Source: Poriferisodalis sp965208895
Lineage (GTDB): Bacteria > Actinomycetota > Acidimicrobiia > Acidimicrobiales > Poriferisodalaceae
Assembly (NCBI RefSeq): GCF_965208895.1
Contig: NZ_OZ242363.1
Location: 1,798,001-1,862,000 of the forward strand
Length of the DNA: 64,000 nt
Direction of reading: 5' to 3'
This document shows, one piece after another, positions 1-8,137 of the stretch. The notes beneath the pieces are model-generated. The model made no database searches. It was not told where the DNA came from and saw only the letters and a list, made by a program, of their open reading frames with translations. Position 1 is the stretch's first letter. Every line of letters begins with the position of its first letter. A program made the translations under genes and the position numbers.

Positions 1-171
1 GGTCGGCCGATACGGATCTTCTACGCCTTTGATCCGCGACGCATGTCGATCCTCCTGCTCGGAGGCGACAAGTCCGGCGACGGCCGGTTCTACGAGACCT
101 TGGTGCCGTTGGCGGATCGTCTCTACGACGCACACCTGCACGAGCTACGCCAGGAAGGGCTGATCGAATGA
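1..171 (+). CDS. HigB/RelE-type toxin, C-terminal part (cut by window edge)
   Basis: The frame is open from the first base and ends at a TGA at 169-171. It gives 56 residues that begin GRPIRIFYAFDPRR, continue with LLLGGDKSGDGRFYE and end with a helix containing HLHELRQEG. This is the C-terminal half of the phage Gp49-like/HigB toxin family, ribosome-dependent mRNA interferases in which the IRIFYAF strand and the G-G-K turn are typical. The stop overlaps the ATG of the next gene (ATGA at 168-171), the usual toxin-then-antitoxin order of higBA operons. The N-terminus lies outside the window, so the start and any N-terminal defect cannot be judged. Confidence 0.8.
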   Translation, partial: GRPIRIFYAFDPRRMSILLLGGDKSGDGRFYETLVPLADRLYDAHLHELRQEGLIE

Positions 172-509
172 CGGGGCACAGACCATTCCGGGAGCTCACC
201 GAGCACTTCTCGCGCGAACGGCGCGACCGCATCGAGAAGCTCAGCCGAGAGCTGGCCGCCGAGATGCCCTTGCACGAGCTTCGTCGGGCCCGTTCGCTGA
301 CGCAGCAGGACGTGGCCGAGGTACTGGATGTCCAGCAGCCTGCTGTGGCGAAGCTGGAGCGTCGCGCCGACATCTACGTCTCGAGTCTCCGTTCCTACAT
401 CGAGGCCGTCGGCGGCCGGCTGCGCATCGTCGCCGAGTTCCCCGACGGCGACGTGTCCATCACGAGCTTCTCCGAACAAGGCGAGGGCGACCGACCTCTC
501 CAGGCGTGA
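168..509 (+). CDS. HigA-like XRE-family antitoxin
   Basis: A protein of 113 residues with one helix-turn-helix domain at about 40-90 (LTQQDVAEVLDVQQPAVAKL), then VSSLRSYIEAVGGRLRIVAEF, the C-terminal signature of XRE antitoxins paired with Gp49-like toxins. It should neutralise the upstream toxin and repress the shared promoter by binding an operator outside the window. The ATG overlaps the toxin stop by four bases, which supports both the start and translational coupling. The last 20 residues are polar and probably disordered. Confidence 0.85.
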   Translation: MTGHRPFRELTEHFSRERRDRIEKLSRELAAEMPLHELRRARSLTQQDVAEVLDVQQPAVAKLERRADIYVSSLRSYIEAVGGRLRIVAEFPDGDVSITSFSEQGEGDRPLQA

Positions 510-843
510 CATCACCGCACAGGCACAAGCGCGATGCCGAACTAGCTGCTATCGGCTGCGGTGCCGACGAGTTCTTGGCGATCTGCGGCGCTCATGACCG
601 AATCCCTTGGAGGCTGAGCCGATAGGCGAAGCCGTGGCCCGAGCGGCCCGTGAGCGACAGCGAACAAGAGCGGGAAACAACAGGTGCGACAACCGAAAGA
701 TTCATCTATTGGCGCTTCCTCTTATGAGCGCCGCAGATCGTTCTGAATCAGGCGAGTCGGACTCATGCGCTGCTGCTGCTGCATCTACGTGAATGGGGAC
801 TGGAATCAGGCGCGAACATGATGTCTGAACGCGGGAGGTTGTC
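510..843. other. Intergenic region upstream of pyruvate carboxylase
   Basis: No convincing gene was seen in these 334 bases. The stretch contains one copy of a dispersed repeat (610-699) and a short GCTGCTGCTGCTGCA run near 770-784. The carboxylase is preceded by GGGAGG about 5 bases before its ATG, so the promoter and ribosome binding site lie at the right end. Confidence 0.5.
610..699 (+). repeat. Dispersed ~90-bp repeat, copy R1
   Basis: Begins near AGGCTGAGCC and carries the core GGCGAAGCCGTGGCCCG followed by GTGAGCGACAGCGAACAAG. The same order of blocks recurs at 14440-14533, 26333-26420, 45760-45852 and 49578-49675. This copy lies between the HigBA-like pair and pyc. Its forward frame reads EPIGEAVARAARER, the peptide also found in the MnmA copy. 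Confidence 0.75.
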
Positions 844-3800
844 ATGAAGAAGCTCTTGGTGGCCAACCGGGGCGAGATCGCGATTCGCGCGTTCCGGGCG
901 GCGACCCAGCTCGGCATCCGGACCGTTGCGATTCTGCCTGTCGAGGAGGAACGCAGCGGGGCCTTGCACCGAATCAAGGCCGACGAGGCATACGTCATCG
1001 GCGAAGAAGGTCGGCCGGTTCGGGCCTACCTGGACCACGAGGCCATCGTGGCCACAGCGGTCGAGGTCGGTGCCGACGCGATCTATCCCGGCTACGGATT
1101 CCTGTCCGAGAGCCCCGCTCTTGCCGATGCGTGCGCCGCGGCGGGCGTCACCTTCGTAGGGCCGAGCGCAGAGGTCTTGCGACTGACCGGCAACAAGATG
1201 CGGGCACGCCGGGCAGCCGAAGAGGCTGGCTTGCCGGTGCTGACGCAGTCGGCACCCGTAGACGATGGCGCTGCGCAGGCCGACATCGTGGCTGCCGCAG
1301 CCGAGATCGGCTTTCCGCTGTTCGTGAAGGCGGCGTCGGGCGGCGGCGGCCGGGGCATGCGTCGAGTGGAGCGCCCCGATGACCTGTCCGAAGCGGTCGA
1401 AGCCGCGCGCCGAGAGGCCCACAGCGCCTTCGGCGACGGCACGGTGTTCTTGGAAGAAGCCATGTCTGATGTGCGCCACATCGAAGCACAGGTCCTCGCC
1501 GATGCCGGCGGCCATGTGGTGCATCTCTTCGAGCGGGACTGCTCGGTGCAGCGGCGCTTTCAGAAGGTGGTCGAGATGGCGCCTGCGCGTGATCTGGACC
1601 CGGTCACGCGGCAGCGCCTGCTGGCCGATGCAGTGCGCTTCGCACAAGGGATCGGCTACGAGAACGCAGGCACGGTGGAGTTCTTGGTGGAAACCGCAGC
1701 GCATGGCACAACAGTCGGCACTCGACACAGCGAACGGGCATCACGCGAAGACAGCAGGGCCGAGGTCGCGCGCCGTCACGTCTTCATCGAGATGAACCCG
1801 CGCATCCAGGTCGAGCACACGGTGACCGAGGAGGTCACCGACATCGATCTCGTGGAGTCGCAATTGCGCATCGCCTCGGGCGCCACCCTCGCCGATCTCG
1901 GCCTCAGCCAAGAGCGCATCAGCCTGCGCGGCGTCGCCATGCAGTGCCGCGTCACCGCCGAGAACCCGGCCAACGATTTCCGGCCGGACACCGGCCGCAT
2001 CGTCGCCTACCGTCCCGCCAGCGGCGCCGGGGTGCGCCTCGACGGATGCGTGTACCAGGGCGTCGAGATCACGCCGCACTTCGACTCGATGATCGAGAAG
2101 ATCACCTGCCGGGGCCCCGATTTCGACACCGTGGTCCGTCGCATGCAGCGCACGCTGGCCGAATACCGGGTGCGAGGCGTCTCGACGAACCAGCCGTACC
2201 TCCAAGCGATCCTGGCCGACTCGCAATTCCGGGCCGGCCCGGTGACGACCACATTCATCGACGATCGACCGGAGTTGACCGCGGCCTCGGTCGGTGCCGA
2301 CCGCGCCACCCGGCTGCTGCGCTACCTGGCCGACGTGACCGTCCACCAGCCTCACGGTCCCGCACCTACCGACGTCGATCCCGCCACCAAGCTGGGGGTC
2401 ACGCCGCGCACACCGCCGGCGGGGTCCCGCCAGCGCCTCGACGAACTCGGACCGGCGGGCTTTGCAGCCGATCTGCGAGCGGCCGACGCCGTGGCAGTTA
2501 CCGACACCACGCTGCGCGATGCCCACCAGTCCATCCTGGCCACCCGCCTGCGCACCATCGACCTGGTCGCCGGCGCCCGCCAGATGGCCCACGACATGGC
2601 CCAGCTGCTCAGCATCGAGTGCTGGGGCGGCGCCACGTTCGACGTGGCACTGCGGTTCCTGCATGAGGACCCGTGGGAGCGGCTGAGGCGGATCCGCGCC
2701 GCGGTGCCCAACATCTGCACACAGATGCTGCTGCGAGGTCGCAACACGGTGGGCTACTCGCCGTACCCCGACACGGTGGCCCATGAGTTCGTGGCTGAAG
2801 CAGCTGCGTGCGGCATGGACATTTTCCGGGTGTTCGATGCGTTCAACTCCATCGACCAGATGCAACCCGCGATCGAAGCCGTGATCGACGCGGGAGCGGT
2901 CGCCGAAGGCACGATCTGCTATTCGGGCAATCTGACAAGCCCGGAGGAGGACCTGTACACGCTCGACTACTACTTGGAGGTGGCCGAACAGCTCGACGGT
3001 GCGGGGGCGCACATCCTGTGCATCAAGGACATGGCGGGGCTGCTGCGCCCGCCGGCTGCGACGACGCTGGTGAGCGCGCTGCGCGACCGATTTCCCCAGC
3101 CGGTGCACCTGCACACGCACGACACGGGAGGCGGTCAGCTCGCGACGTACCTCGCAGCAATCGAATCCGGGGTCGATGCCATCGACGGCGCTGCGCCGCC
3201 GCTGTCGGGCATGACCTCCCAGCCGTCGATTGCGTCGATCGTGGCGATGACCGACAACACTGAGCGTGCGACCGGCCTCAGCCTCGATGCCATCGGCGAC
3301 ATGGAGCCCTACTGGGAAGCAGTTCGCCGGGTGTACGCGCCGTTCGAAGCCGGCCTGCCATCGCCGACGGGCACCGTGTACCGCCACGAGATTCCCGGCG
3401 GGCAGCTGTCCAACCTGCGAGCGCAGGCAAAGGCGCTCGGCATCGGTCACCGGTTCGAGGAAGTGGAACGGCTCTACGCAGCGTGCAACGAACTGCTGGG
3501 ACGTCCGATCAAGGTCACGCCGTCATCGAAGGTTGTCGGCGATCTGGCACTGCACATGGTGGCCTCGGGCGTCACCCCCGACGAGTTGGCGGCCGATCCC
3601 GCCGCGGCCGACCTGCCCGACAGCGTCATCGGGTTCCTGCACGGCGAGCTCGGCACACCGCCCGGCGGCTGGGTCGAGCCGTTCCGCTCCAGAGCCACCG
3701 AAGGCCGTGACTGGGAACCGAAGACCTCCGATCTCAGCGACGACGACATCGCCGGATTGGCCGGCGATCGTGCGGGCACGCTGAACCGGTTGCTCTTCCC

Positions 3801-4338
3801 CACGCCGTCGGCAGCGCAGGCTGAGAACTCCGAACGCTACGGCGACCTCTCGGTGCTGCCGTCGCTGCTGTTCTGGTACGGGCTGGATCCTCACGCCGAC
3901 GACACTGCGGTCGCGCTCGGCCCAGGTGTGCGGCTGCTGCTCGGGCTGCGGTCCATCAGCGAACCCAACGACGAGGGCATTCGCATGGTCAGCTTCCGTG
4001 TGAACGGTCAACCCCGGGATATCGACACGCTGGATCGCACGGTGGCCGCCGACAGCCCAACTCATGCTCGAGCCGACTCGAGCGTTCCCGGCCACGTCGC
4101 AGCGCCGTTCCGGGGCTCGGTCAATGTGTCTGTAGCCGAGGGCGATCTGGTGAGCACCGGCGAGGTGATCGCGGTGATCGAGGCCATGAAGATGGAGTCT
4201 TCGATCTCGGCGCCGGTGACCGGCACCGTCGTCGCGATCGCAGCAGCGCCTGGCGCCTTGCTCGAACCCGGCGATCTGATCGCCGAGATCCGCCCCGCGG
4301 GCCGCTCAGGCAGCCCCGAGACCGAGCACGACACCTGA
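844..4338 (+). CDS. pyc: Pyruvate carboxylase
   Basis: A protein of 1164 residues with the full single-chain order. Biotin carboxylase is at about 1-450 (KLLVANRGEIAIRAFRA; glycine-rich KAASGGGGRGMR; FIEMNPRIQVEHTVTEE). Carboxyltransferase is at about 545-850 (TDTTLRDAHQSILATRLR). A biotinyl domain ends the chain, with Lys1116 in EAMKME as the biotin site. It carboxylates pyruvate to oxaloacetate using ATP and bicarbonate, an anaplerotic step in the cytoplasm. The ATG at 844 follows GGGAGG. Oddly, about 28 residues (about 285-312) separate GTVEFLVE from the FIEMNP strand, where the family normally has a turn of a few residues. The extra segment is polar and in frame, and probably forms a surface loop away from the active site. 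The gene appears monocistronic. Confidence 0.95.
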   Translation: MKKLLVANRGEIAIRAFRAATQLGIRTVAILPVEEERSGALHRIKADEAYVIGEEGRPVRAYLDHEAIVATAVEVGADAIYPGYGFLSESPALADACAAAGVTFVGPSAEVLRLTGNKMRARRAAEEAGLPVLTQSAPVDDGAAQADIVAAAAEIGFPLFVKAASGGGGRGMRRVERPDDLSEAVEAARREAHSAFGDGTVFLEEAMSDVRHIEAQVLADAGGHVVHLFERDCSVQRRFQKVVEMAPARDLDPVTRQRLLADAVRFAQGIGYENAGTVEFLVETAAHGTTVGTRHSERASREDSRAEVARRHVFIEMNPRIQVEHTVTEEVTDIDLVESQLRIASGATLADLGLSQERISLRGVAMQCRVTAENPANDFRPDTGRIVAYRPASGAGVRLDGCVYQGVEITPHFDSMIEKITCRGPDFDTVVRRMQRTLAEYRVRGVSTNQPYLQAILADSQFRAGPVTTTFIDDRPELTAASVGADRATRLLRYLADVTVHQPHGPAPTDVDPATKLGVTPRTPPAGSRQRLDELGPAGFAADLRAADAVAVTDTTLRDAHQSILATRLRTIDLVAGARQMAHDMAQLLSIECWGGATFDVALRFLHEDPWERLRRIRAAVPNICTQMLLRGRNTVGYSPYPDTVAHEFVAEAAACGMDIFRVFDAFNSIDQMQPAIEAVIDAGAVAEGTICYSGNLTSPEEDLYTLDYYLEVAEQLDGAGAHILCIKDMAGLLRPPAATTLVSALRDRFPQPVHLHTHDTGGGQLATYLAAIESGVDAIDGAAPPLSGMTSQPSIASIVAMTDNTERATGLSLDAIGDMEPYWEAVRRVYAPFEAGLPSPTGTVYRHEIPGGQLSNLRAQAKALGIGHRFEEVERLYAACNELLGRPIKVTPSSKVVGDLALHMVASGVTPDELAADPAAADLPDSVIGFLHGELGTPPGGWVEPFRSRATEGRDWEPKTSDLSDDDIAGLAGDRAGTLNRLLFPTPSAAQAENSERYGDLSVLPSLLFWYGLDPHADDTAVALGPGVRLLLGLRSISEPNDEGIRMVSFRVNGQPRDIDTLDRTVAADSPTHARADSSVPGHVAAPFRGSVNVSVAEGDLVSTGEVIAVIEAMKMESSISAPVTGTVVAIAAAPGALLEPGDLIAEIRPAGRSGSPETEHDT

Positions 4339-4350
4339 GGCTGAGGCTGC

Positions 4351-4395
4351 GCCGAGCGCAGGACCGGACCGTAACCCCCTGGCTGGGAGCCCCGG
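4351..4395 (+). repeat. 45-bp repeat, copy 1
   Basis: Starts GCCGAGCGCAGGACCGGACC and continues through a CCCCCTGGCTGG block just after the pyc stop. The copy at 14221-14265 differs at 2 of 45 positions by eye. Each copy abuts a decayed gene fragment, here the broken nucleotidyltransferase. Confidence 0.75.
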
Positions 4396-4538
4396 CGACA
4401 CCAACAGTGACACTCGGCATATTTGTGTTCGTGGGACAGATCGTTCTTGCGCTGGCGGCTCGATGCTCCCGCGACCCGTTCTTGACTGGCCACCGGCGCA
4501 CATTGTCCAGCCTCTCGGGGCGCAGGTATTCTCGGCTC

Positions 4539-4780
4539 ATGGCCGCTCCGGACCTTGCTGCCGCGCGTCGTGCGGCTGACGAGCTGGTGCGCGCCGGCGC
4601 GGGCCGGGTGCTGCTGTTCGGGTCGGTGGCACGCGGCGACGCCGGACACCACGCCGGGATCGACTGGGACAAGGAGATCGGATTGCCTGCAGATCCCACT
4701 GCCGAGCTTGCCAGCCGATTCGAGGAGATGTACGACGCCGCGGGGCGGCAGGCTCATAGCGCACGCGGACGCCGGCAGCC
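4539..4780 (+). pseudogene. Broken MNT-HEPN nucleotidyltransferase fragment
   Basis: Translation from the ATG at 4539 gives RAGAGRVLLFGSVARGDA, the MNT nucleotidyltransferase entry motif. It then jumps directly to WDKEIGLPADPTAELASRFE. In the intact relative at 17853-18893 the matching blocks (VLLYGSVAAGT and WGKEIGMPDSNLGEAVERLA) are separated by about 90 residues that hold the second and third acidic residues. The fragment therefore lacks its catalytic centre through an internal deletion, and it also lacks the HEPN half. The frame stays open to 4973, but that tail resembles nothing I recognise. Confidence 0.7.
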
Positions 4781-4985
4781 AGTCCGCCAGCATCCGCGCG
4801 GAAGGTCCCACCGGCTTGCCCAACTCGCCGCCCGGCACAAGACACGTGTGCTTGTGGTGAGCCCAGGCTCGAGAGCACGGTCCGGTGTCGTCGAGCTTCT
4901 GCCTCCGTTCGGCGCACGCTCGGGCTATTCTCTCAGGCGAGTACAGCGACGCGAAGCGGCGTCAACGATTTGAGGAGGGCGAACA

Positions 4986-5291
4986 GTGCACGACTCCGAT
5001 CTCGACGTGCATGTGCCTCCTTTGCATGCCCAGATGAAGAGATTTGTCGACACGATGGACGGATTCCATTGGCTCGCCGTTCTTCGAGATGACGAACTCG
5101 ACCTGATGTTCGACGACTTGGCCGAAGTACTCAGACAATGCAACGGCTCAGAGCGGCGAGAGCGTTTGGCCTTTGTGATGTGGGATTGGCAGGCGAGTGC
5201 GTTCGTGTTTGCTGATCCCGATCTTCGCCTCAAGCTCAGCGAACCCATCGGCGATCCGCTCGGGGAATCCGTTTCGGCGCCTTTGGCCTGA
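4986..5291 (+). CDS. Hypothetical protein, candidate antitoxin
   Basis: A protein of 101 residues starting at a GTG behind GAGGAGGG. It is acidic (DDELDLMFDDLAEVLRQC) with a conserved-looking tail, WDWQASAFVFADPDLRLKL. I do not recognise the family with certainty. It lies 6 bases upstream of a RelE-like protein, an arrangement in which small acidic actinobacterial proteins often act as antitoxins, so that role is inferred from position only. A short helical N-terminus could bind the partner. No DNA-binding motif is evident. Confidence 0.6.
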   Translation: MHDSDLDVHVPPLHAQMKRFVDTMDGFHWLAVLRDDELDLMFDDLAEVLRQCNGSERRERLAFVMWDWQASAFVFADPDLRLKLSEPIGDPLGESVSAPLA

Positions 5292-5297
5292 TCCTCG

Positions 5298-5681
5298 GTG
5301 GCCAAGCGAGGCGAGCGGGTCGCGCCGCCACCGGGTGCCGGCGATTGGGATCTCAAGGTCGCGGTTTCCGAAGCTGGAGACGGTTGGGAGGATCTCTGCC
5401 GTGCCGCGCCCGCGAACACGAGGGAAGCTTGGAACCGAATCACGAGCGAACCCAGACACCACAGCCATAGGCAGGCGCGGCTCAGGAAGGAACTCGCGAC
5501 AAGACAGATCCGCGGAGTGGATCTTGAGCAATGGCAATACGAGGTCATGTCCGCAGGCCGTCTGTGGTACTGCATCGATTCGGAGATGCTCCGATTCGTC
5601 ACGGCATCGCGTTTGCCGGATTGCAGGTCGTGCTGTGGCGACCATCATCCAGGTAGCTCCCAGTTACGATGGAATATGTGA
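5298..5681 (+). CDS. RelE/ParE-like toxin, possibly altered at the C-terminus
   Basis: A protein of 127 residues from GTG at 5298. Its centre reads TREAWNRITSEPRHHSHRQARL and then QWQYEVMSAGRLWYCID, the beta-hairpin core of actinobacterial RelE-like toxins, whose usual ending is a V-T-x-A-x-x-G-H-P-K-A-T strand. Here that strand is replaced by TASRLPDCRSCCGDHHPGSS, so a frameshift or divergence has probably remodelled the last 20 residues. The stop lies inside the start of the next gene (overlap 5669-5681). Toxin activity is uncertain because the C-terminal strand normally carries active-site residues. Confidence 0.6.
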   Translation: MAKRGERVAPPPGAGDWDLKVAVSEAGDGWEDLCRAAPANTREAWNRITSEPRHHSHRQARLRKELATRQIRGVDLEQWQYEVMSAGRLWYCIDSEMLRFVTASRLPDCRSCCGDHHPGSSQLRWNM

Positions 5682-6160
5682 CCGCCATCACCTTGCCGAT
5701 AACAGAGGCGGAGATGCCAACGGGTGCGTCGTGCTCGGCGGGGTTGATTCGCGCCTGTGATCTGCCAAGGCTGATGGCCGCTGACGACGGTCGCGGCCGC
5801 ATTGTTGGCCTGCGCCAGCTCGCCAAGAACTGGGCGATAGCGGCCACTGATCAGCGGGCAGCGATGATCTCTGTTGAGCCGCGGCCGCATCGTTGGTTTC
5901 ATCGGCTGACCCGCCGCCGGTTCGATCTTGCGCGAATCGCCGCTGTGGTGCGAGCACTATGCGACCGCGACGAGGTCCCGGTCCCGACGTGGGTCGGGGC
6001 GCATCGCGCCAGTCGAGCGGTGTGCCTGAATGATCGCAAGCTGACCGACTCGAGGTGGGACGCGCACATTCGCGAGATTGCGCCTGCTGCGTGCGCTGTC
6101 CACAACGTGTGGTTTGCTCCAGTCGACCTCGACGACCACCGGGTGCATGGATTCCGCTGA
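5669..6160 (+). CDS. Partner protein of a DUF6036-type nucleotidyltransferase
   Basis: A protein of 163 residues with the central block RFDLARIAAVVRALCDRDEVPVPTW and the ending VWFAPVDLDDHRVHGFR. From memory, proteins of this type sit directly before DUF6036 or AbiEii-like nucleotidyltransferases in actinobacteria and act as the cognate, antitoxin-like partner. It overlaps the start of the nucleotidyltransferase by 14 bases, which supports co-translation. A GTG nine bases after the ATG at 5669 is an alternative start. No DNA-binding fold can be assigned by eye. Confidence 0.6.
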   Translation: MEYVTAITLPITEAEMPTGASCSAGLIRACDLPRLMAADDGRGRIVGLRQLAKNWAIAATDQRAAMISVEPRPHRWFHRLTRRRFDLARIAAVVRALCDRDEVPVPTWVGAHRASRAVCLNDRKLTDSRWDAHIREIAPAACAVHNVWFAPVDLDDHRVHGFR

Positions 6161-6770
6161 CCCTGACGAGGAGCATCTCTTCGGAGTCGAACAGATGCTC
6201 GGCTACTTGGATGAATTGGACGACCTGCTCGGGCAGCAAGATCTCGCAGAACCGGTGCGCCTCTACATCGGTGGTGGCGCCGCCATGTCGACCATGTACA
6301 AGCAGCGCTTCACCAACGATGTCGATGTCATGTCCGAAGGCATGACTGCCGAAGTGCGAGCTGCCGCCGAGCAGGTCAGCCAACGACATGAGGGGCTGGG
6401 CAGCCGCTGGCTCAACGACGACGCGAAAGTCGTGAGAGTTAACGTTACAATGGACGAACGTCTCATCTTCGAGGGCCGCAGTCTCAGTGTATACGCCGCA
6501 GGCCCGCGCTACCTCCTCGCCGCAAAGCTCACCGCAGGTCGCCCGTCGGACGAGAACGACTGCGAAGAGCTCATCCGAAAATTGCGTATCCGAGACGAAT
6601 CAGAGCTTCTCGATCTCATCGAAGAGGCGCTGCCCGCTCGGCTGCGCACGCCTGGTATGGAGTATTTCGCCATGGAGCGACTCGCGAATGCCCGCAAGGG
6701 AAAGTGGCGGCTGCGATTCAAGGAGTGGCGATCTCGGCGTGCGAGCCGAAGTGGGAGCAGCGGTGTCTGA
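6147..6770 (+). CDS. DUF6036/AbiEii-like nucleotidyltransferase
   Basis: A protein of 207 residues. Residues near 40-65 read RLYIGGGAAMSTMYKQRFTN followed by DVDVMSEG. This is the nucleotidyltransferase signature G-G-x-A-x(n)-D-x-D of the DUF6036 and AbiEii groups, enzymes of type IV toxin-antitoxin or abortive infection systems that transfer nucleotides to tRNA or protein. LLAAKLTAGRPSDENDCEEL is the family's second conserved block, with the K and D that line the site. The start lies inside the upstream partner gene and the stop inside the next start, giving a tight three-gene operon. Target and activity are unknown. Confidence 0.75.
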   Translation: MDSADPDEEHLFGVEQMLGYLDELDDLLGQQDLAEPVRLYIGGGAAMSTMYKQRFTNDVDVMSEGMTAEVRAAAEQVSQRHEGLGSRWLNDDAKVVRVNVTMDERLIFEGRSLSVYAAGPRYLLAAKLTAGRPSDENDCEELIRKLRIRDESELLDLIEEALPARLRTPGMEYFAMERLANARKGKWRLRFKEWRSRRASRSGSSGV

Positions 6771-7470
6771 GGCTGTTCGAGTCCGTGCTTATGATTGGAT
6801 ACGTGAGCAGGCTAACGCGCCGGTCGCGGAATACGTGATGTCGCGCCTGAGCGCTGTGCCCGCAGCAGATCTGGCCGCCCAGGCCGACGCGGCGCGCGTG
6901 GACGGCCACGTCGACCGCCTCGTCGAACTGCGAGAAGCCGAACTCGAGGCACGCGAGGCCGAACGCAAGGAATTGGGACGCCGTGAGTGGATAATCGCTC
7001 TCGCGCTGGGGGCAGAGGTCGCGGTGCTGTTCGCTGTCGCCGCAGCGGCCACGGATTGGCTGCGCGGCTGGAACTGGGGCTCACAGACTGTGACCGGATC
7101 GTCTGCTTCCGATGACGCAGCGGGCGATGCTGCTCGCCTGGGCGCTTCGGCAGAATCCCGACCGTCCACAGAGTCCGTGAGCACTACAGTGGCACCCAAG
7201 ATGCTTTCCGTGCAGAATCGCAAGTCGGACCGCTCCGAGCGCGAAGCCGAGTCCTGCCGTTCCGTTGTCGACCTCGACAACGGCGCACGCAGGTACCTCG
7301 CGCAGCACTCATCGGGCATGCAAGAGCCGGCGGATGTCGCGCGGATGTTGCGGGTGAACCCTGACGTGGTGCTGATGGGCGATCCGGCGGAGCGCGCTGT
7401 CGAGTCTGAGGCGTTGCGCCGGTTCGGCTCGATGGAGGCGGTGGTCCGCTTTGGAGACCAGCGCGCCTAG
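6763..7470 (+). CDS. Hypothetical single-pass membrane protein
   Basis: A protein of 235 residues from a GTG at 6763 (GGGAG six bases before it), overlapping the preceding stop. The N-terminal 70 residues are helical and charged, with a likely coiled coil (RLVELREAELEAREAERKEL). A membrane segment follows (WIIALALGAEVAVLFAVAAA), then a Ser/Thr-rich linker and a C-terminal block RYLAQHSSGMQEPADVARML. No family was recognised. Coupling to the nucleotidyltransferase suggests a membrane-anchored third component of that module or a chance neighbour. The C-terminal half should be on the far side of the membrane from the coiled coil. Confidence 0.6.
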   Translation: MSEAVRVRAYDWIREQANAPVAEYVMSRLSAVPAADLAAQADAARVDGHVDRLVELREAELEAREAERKELGRREWIIALALGAEVAVLFAVAAAATDWLRGWNWGSQTVTGSSASDDAAGDAARLGASAESRPSTESVSTTVAPKMLSVQNRKSDRSEREAESCRSVVDLDNGARRYLAQHSSGMQEPADVARMLRVNPDVVLMGDPAERAVESEALRRFGSMEAVVRFGDQRA

Positions 7471-7507
7471 CCCGTCGGGGCCCCAGCTACGCCGTCACAC
7501 GGCGACC

Positions 7508-8137
7508 GTGAGCCGCCCTCGGATGCGGCCAGCGATGCCCGCCACACAGCCGCTGCGTCGGCGCGAAGGCAGGGTGGCTGCGCGTTGTGACGAACCGGGC
7601 GAGGTGTCCCTCCGCTACGGCGGCCCGCTGGCCCCACCGAGCAGGGTGGCTCGGCGCTGCGACGAGCGGGGCGAGGTGTTCCCGGTGGCGATCCTGTTCG
7701 GCGGCGTGCTGCTGACCGTGCTGCTCGCGCTGCACATGACGCTGTTCTCGCTGGCCCGCACTGCGGCCAGCTCAGCGGCCGAACTGGGCCTGGCCGCCGC
7801 GCAGGGCACCCAGCCGGGCGTTTGGCCCGATCTCGCCGACCCTCCGTCGGACTGTGCGCCGTGGACCGACCCGGTGTCGGGCGATCGGGTGGCGCCGGGG
7901 AACTTCCGGGAGTGCGCAGGCATACTCGCCGCATGGGAGGCCATGGCGGCCAACGACGCCATGGTGTCCCATGCACGCCAGCCCGACGTGTTTGTGAACG
8001 AAGACCTCGGCGTGGTGCGGGTGGTCACCTATGGAGCGGTCCGCTCCCCGGTGTTCGGCTTCATGGAAGTCCGCGGAGTTGCCTGCGGCCCGCTCGACCA
8101 GACGCTCCACGGCGGCCCCTCGGCGGCGCGATGCTGA
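7508..8137 (+). CDS. TadE-like pseudopilin 1
   Basis: About 209 residues. The core is RRCDERGEVFPVAILFGGVL followed by a hydrophobic helix and then SLARTAASSAAELGLAAAQG, the TadE/TadG pattern: a conserved Glu just before one membrane helix, then an Ala-rich amphipathic helix. TadE-type pseudopilins are processed at the membrane and help assemble Flp/Tad pili. The N-terminus before the helix contains an internal duplication (RVAARCDEPGEV and RVARRCDERGEV). I chose the GTG at 7508; ATG 7523 and an earlier ATG at 7451 are alternatives. It overlaps the next gene by 7 bases. A decayed copy of its centre lies at 14262-14432. Confidence 0.75.
   Translation: MSRPRMRPAMPATQPLRRREGRVAARCDEPGEVSLRYGGPLAPPSRVARRCDERGEVFPVAILFGGVLLTVLLALHMTLFSLARTAASSAAELGLAAAQGTQPGVWPDLADPPSDCAPWTDPVSGDRVAPGNFRECAGILAAWEAMAANDAMVSHARQPDVFVNEDLGVVRVVTYGAVRSPVFGFMEVRGVACGPLDQTLHGGPSAARC

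Noticed and set aside
763..1728. Long minus-strand open frame inside pyc
   Set aside because: It is antisense to a strongly conserved biotin carboxylase domain and shows no family motifs; high GC produces such shadows.
1741..3450. 569-codon minus-strand frame opposite pyc
   Set aside because: Composition is a mirror of the carboxyltransferase codons; no domain is seen.
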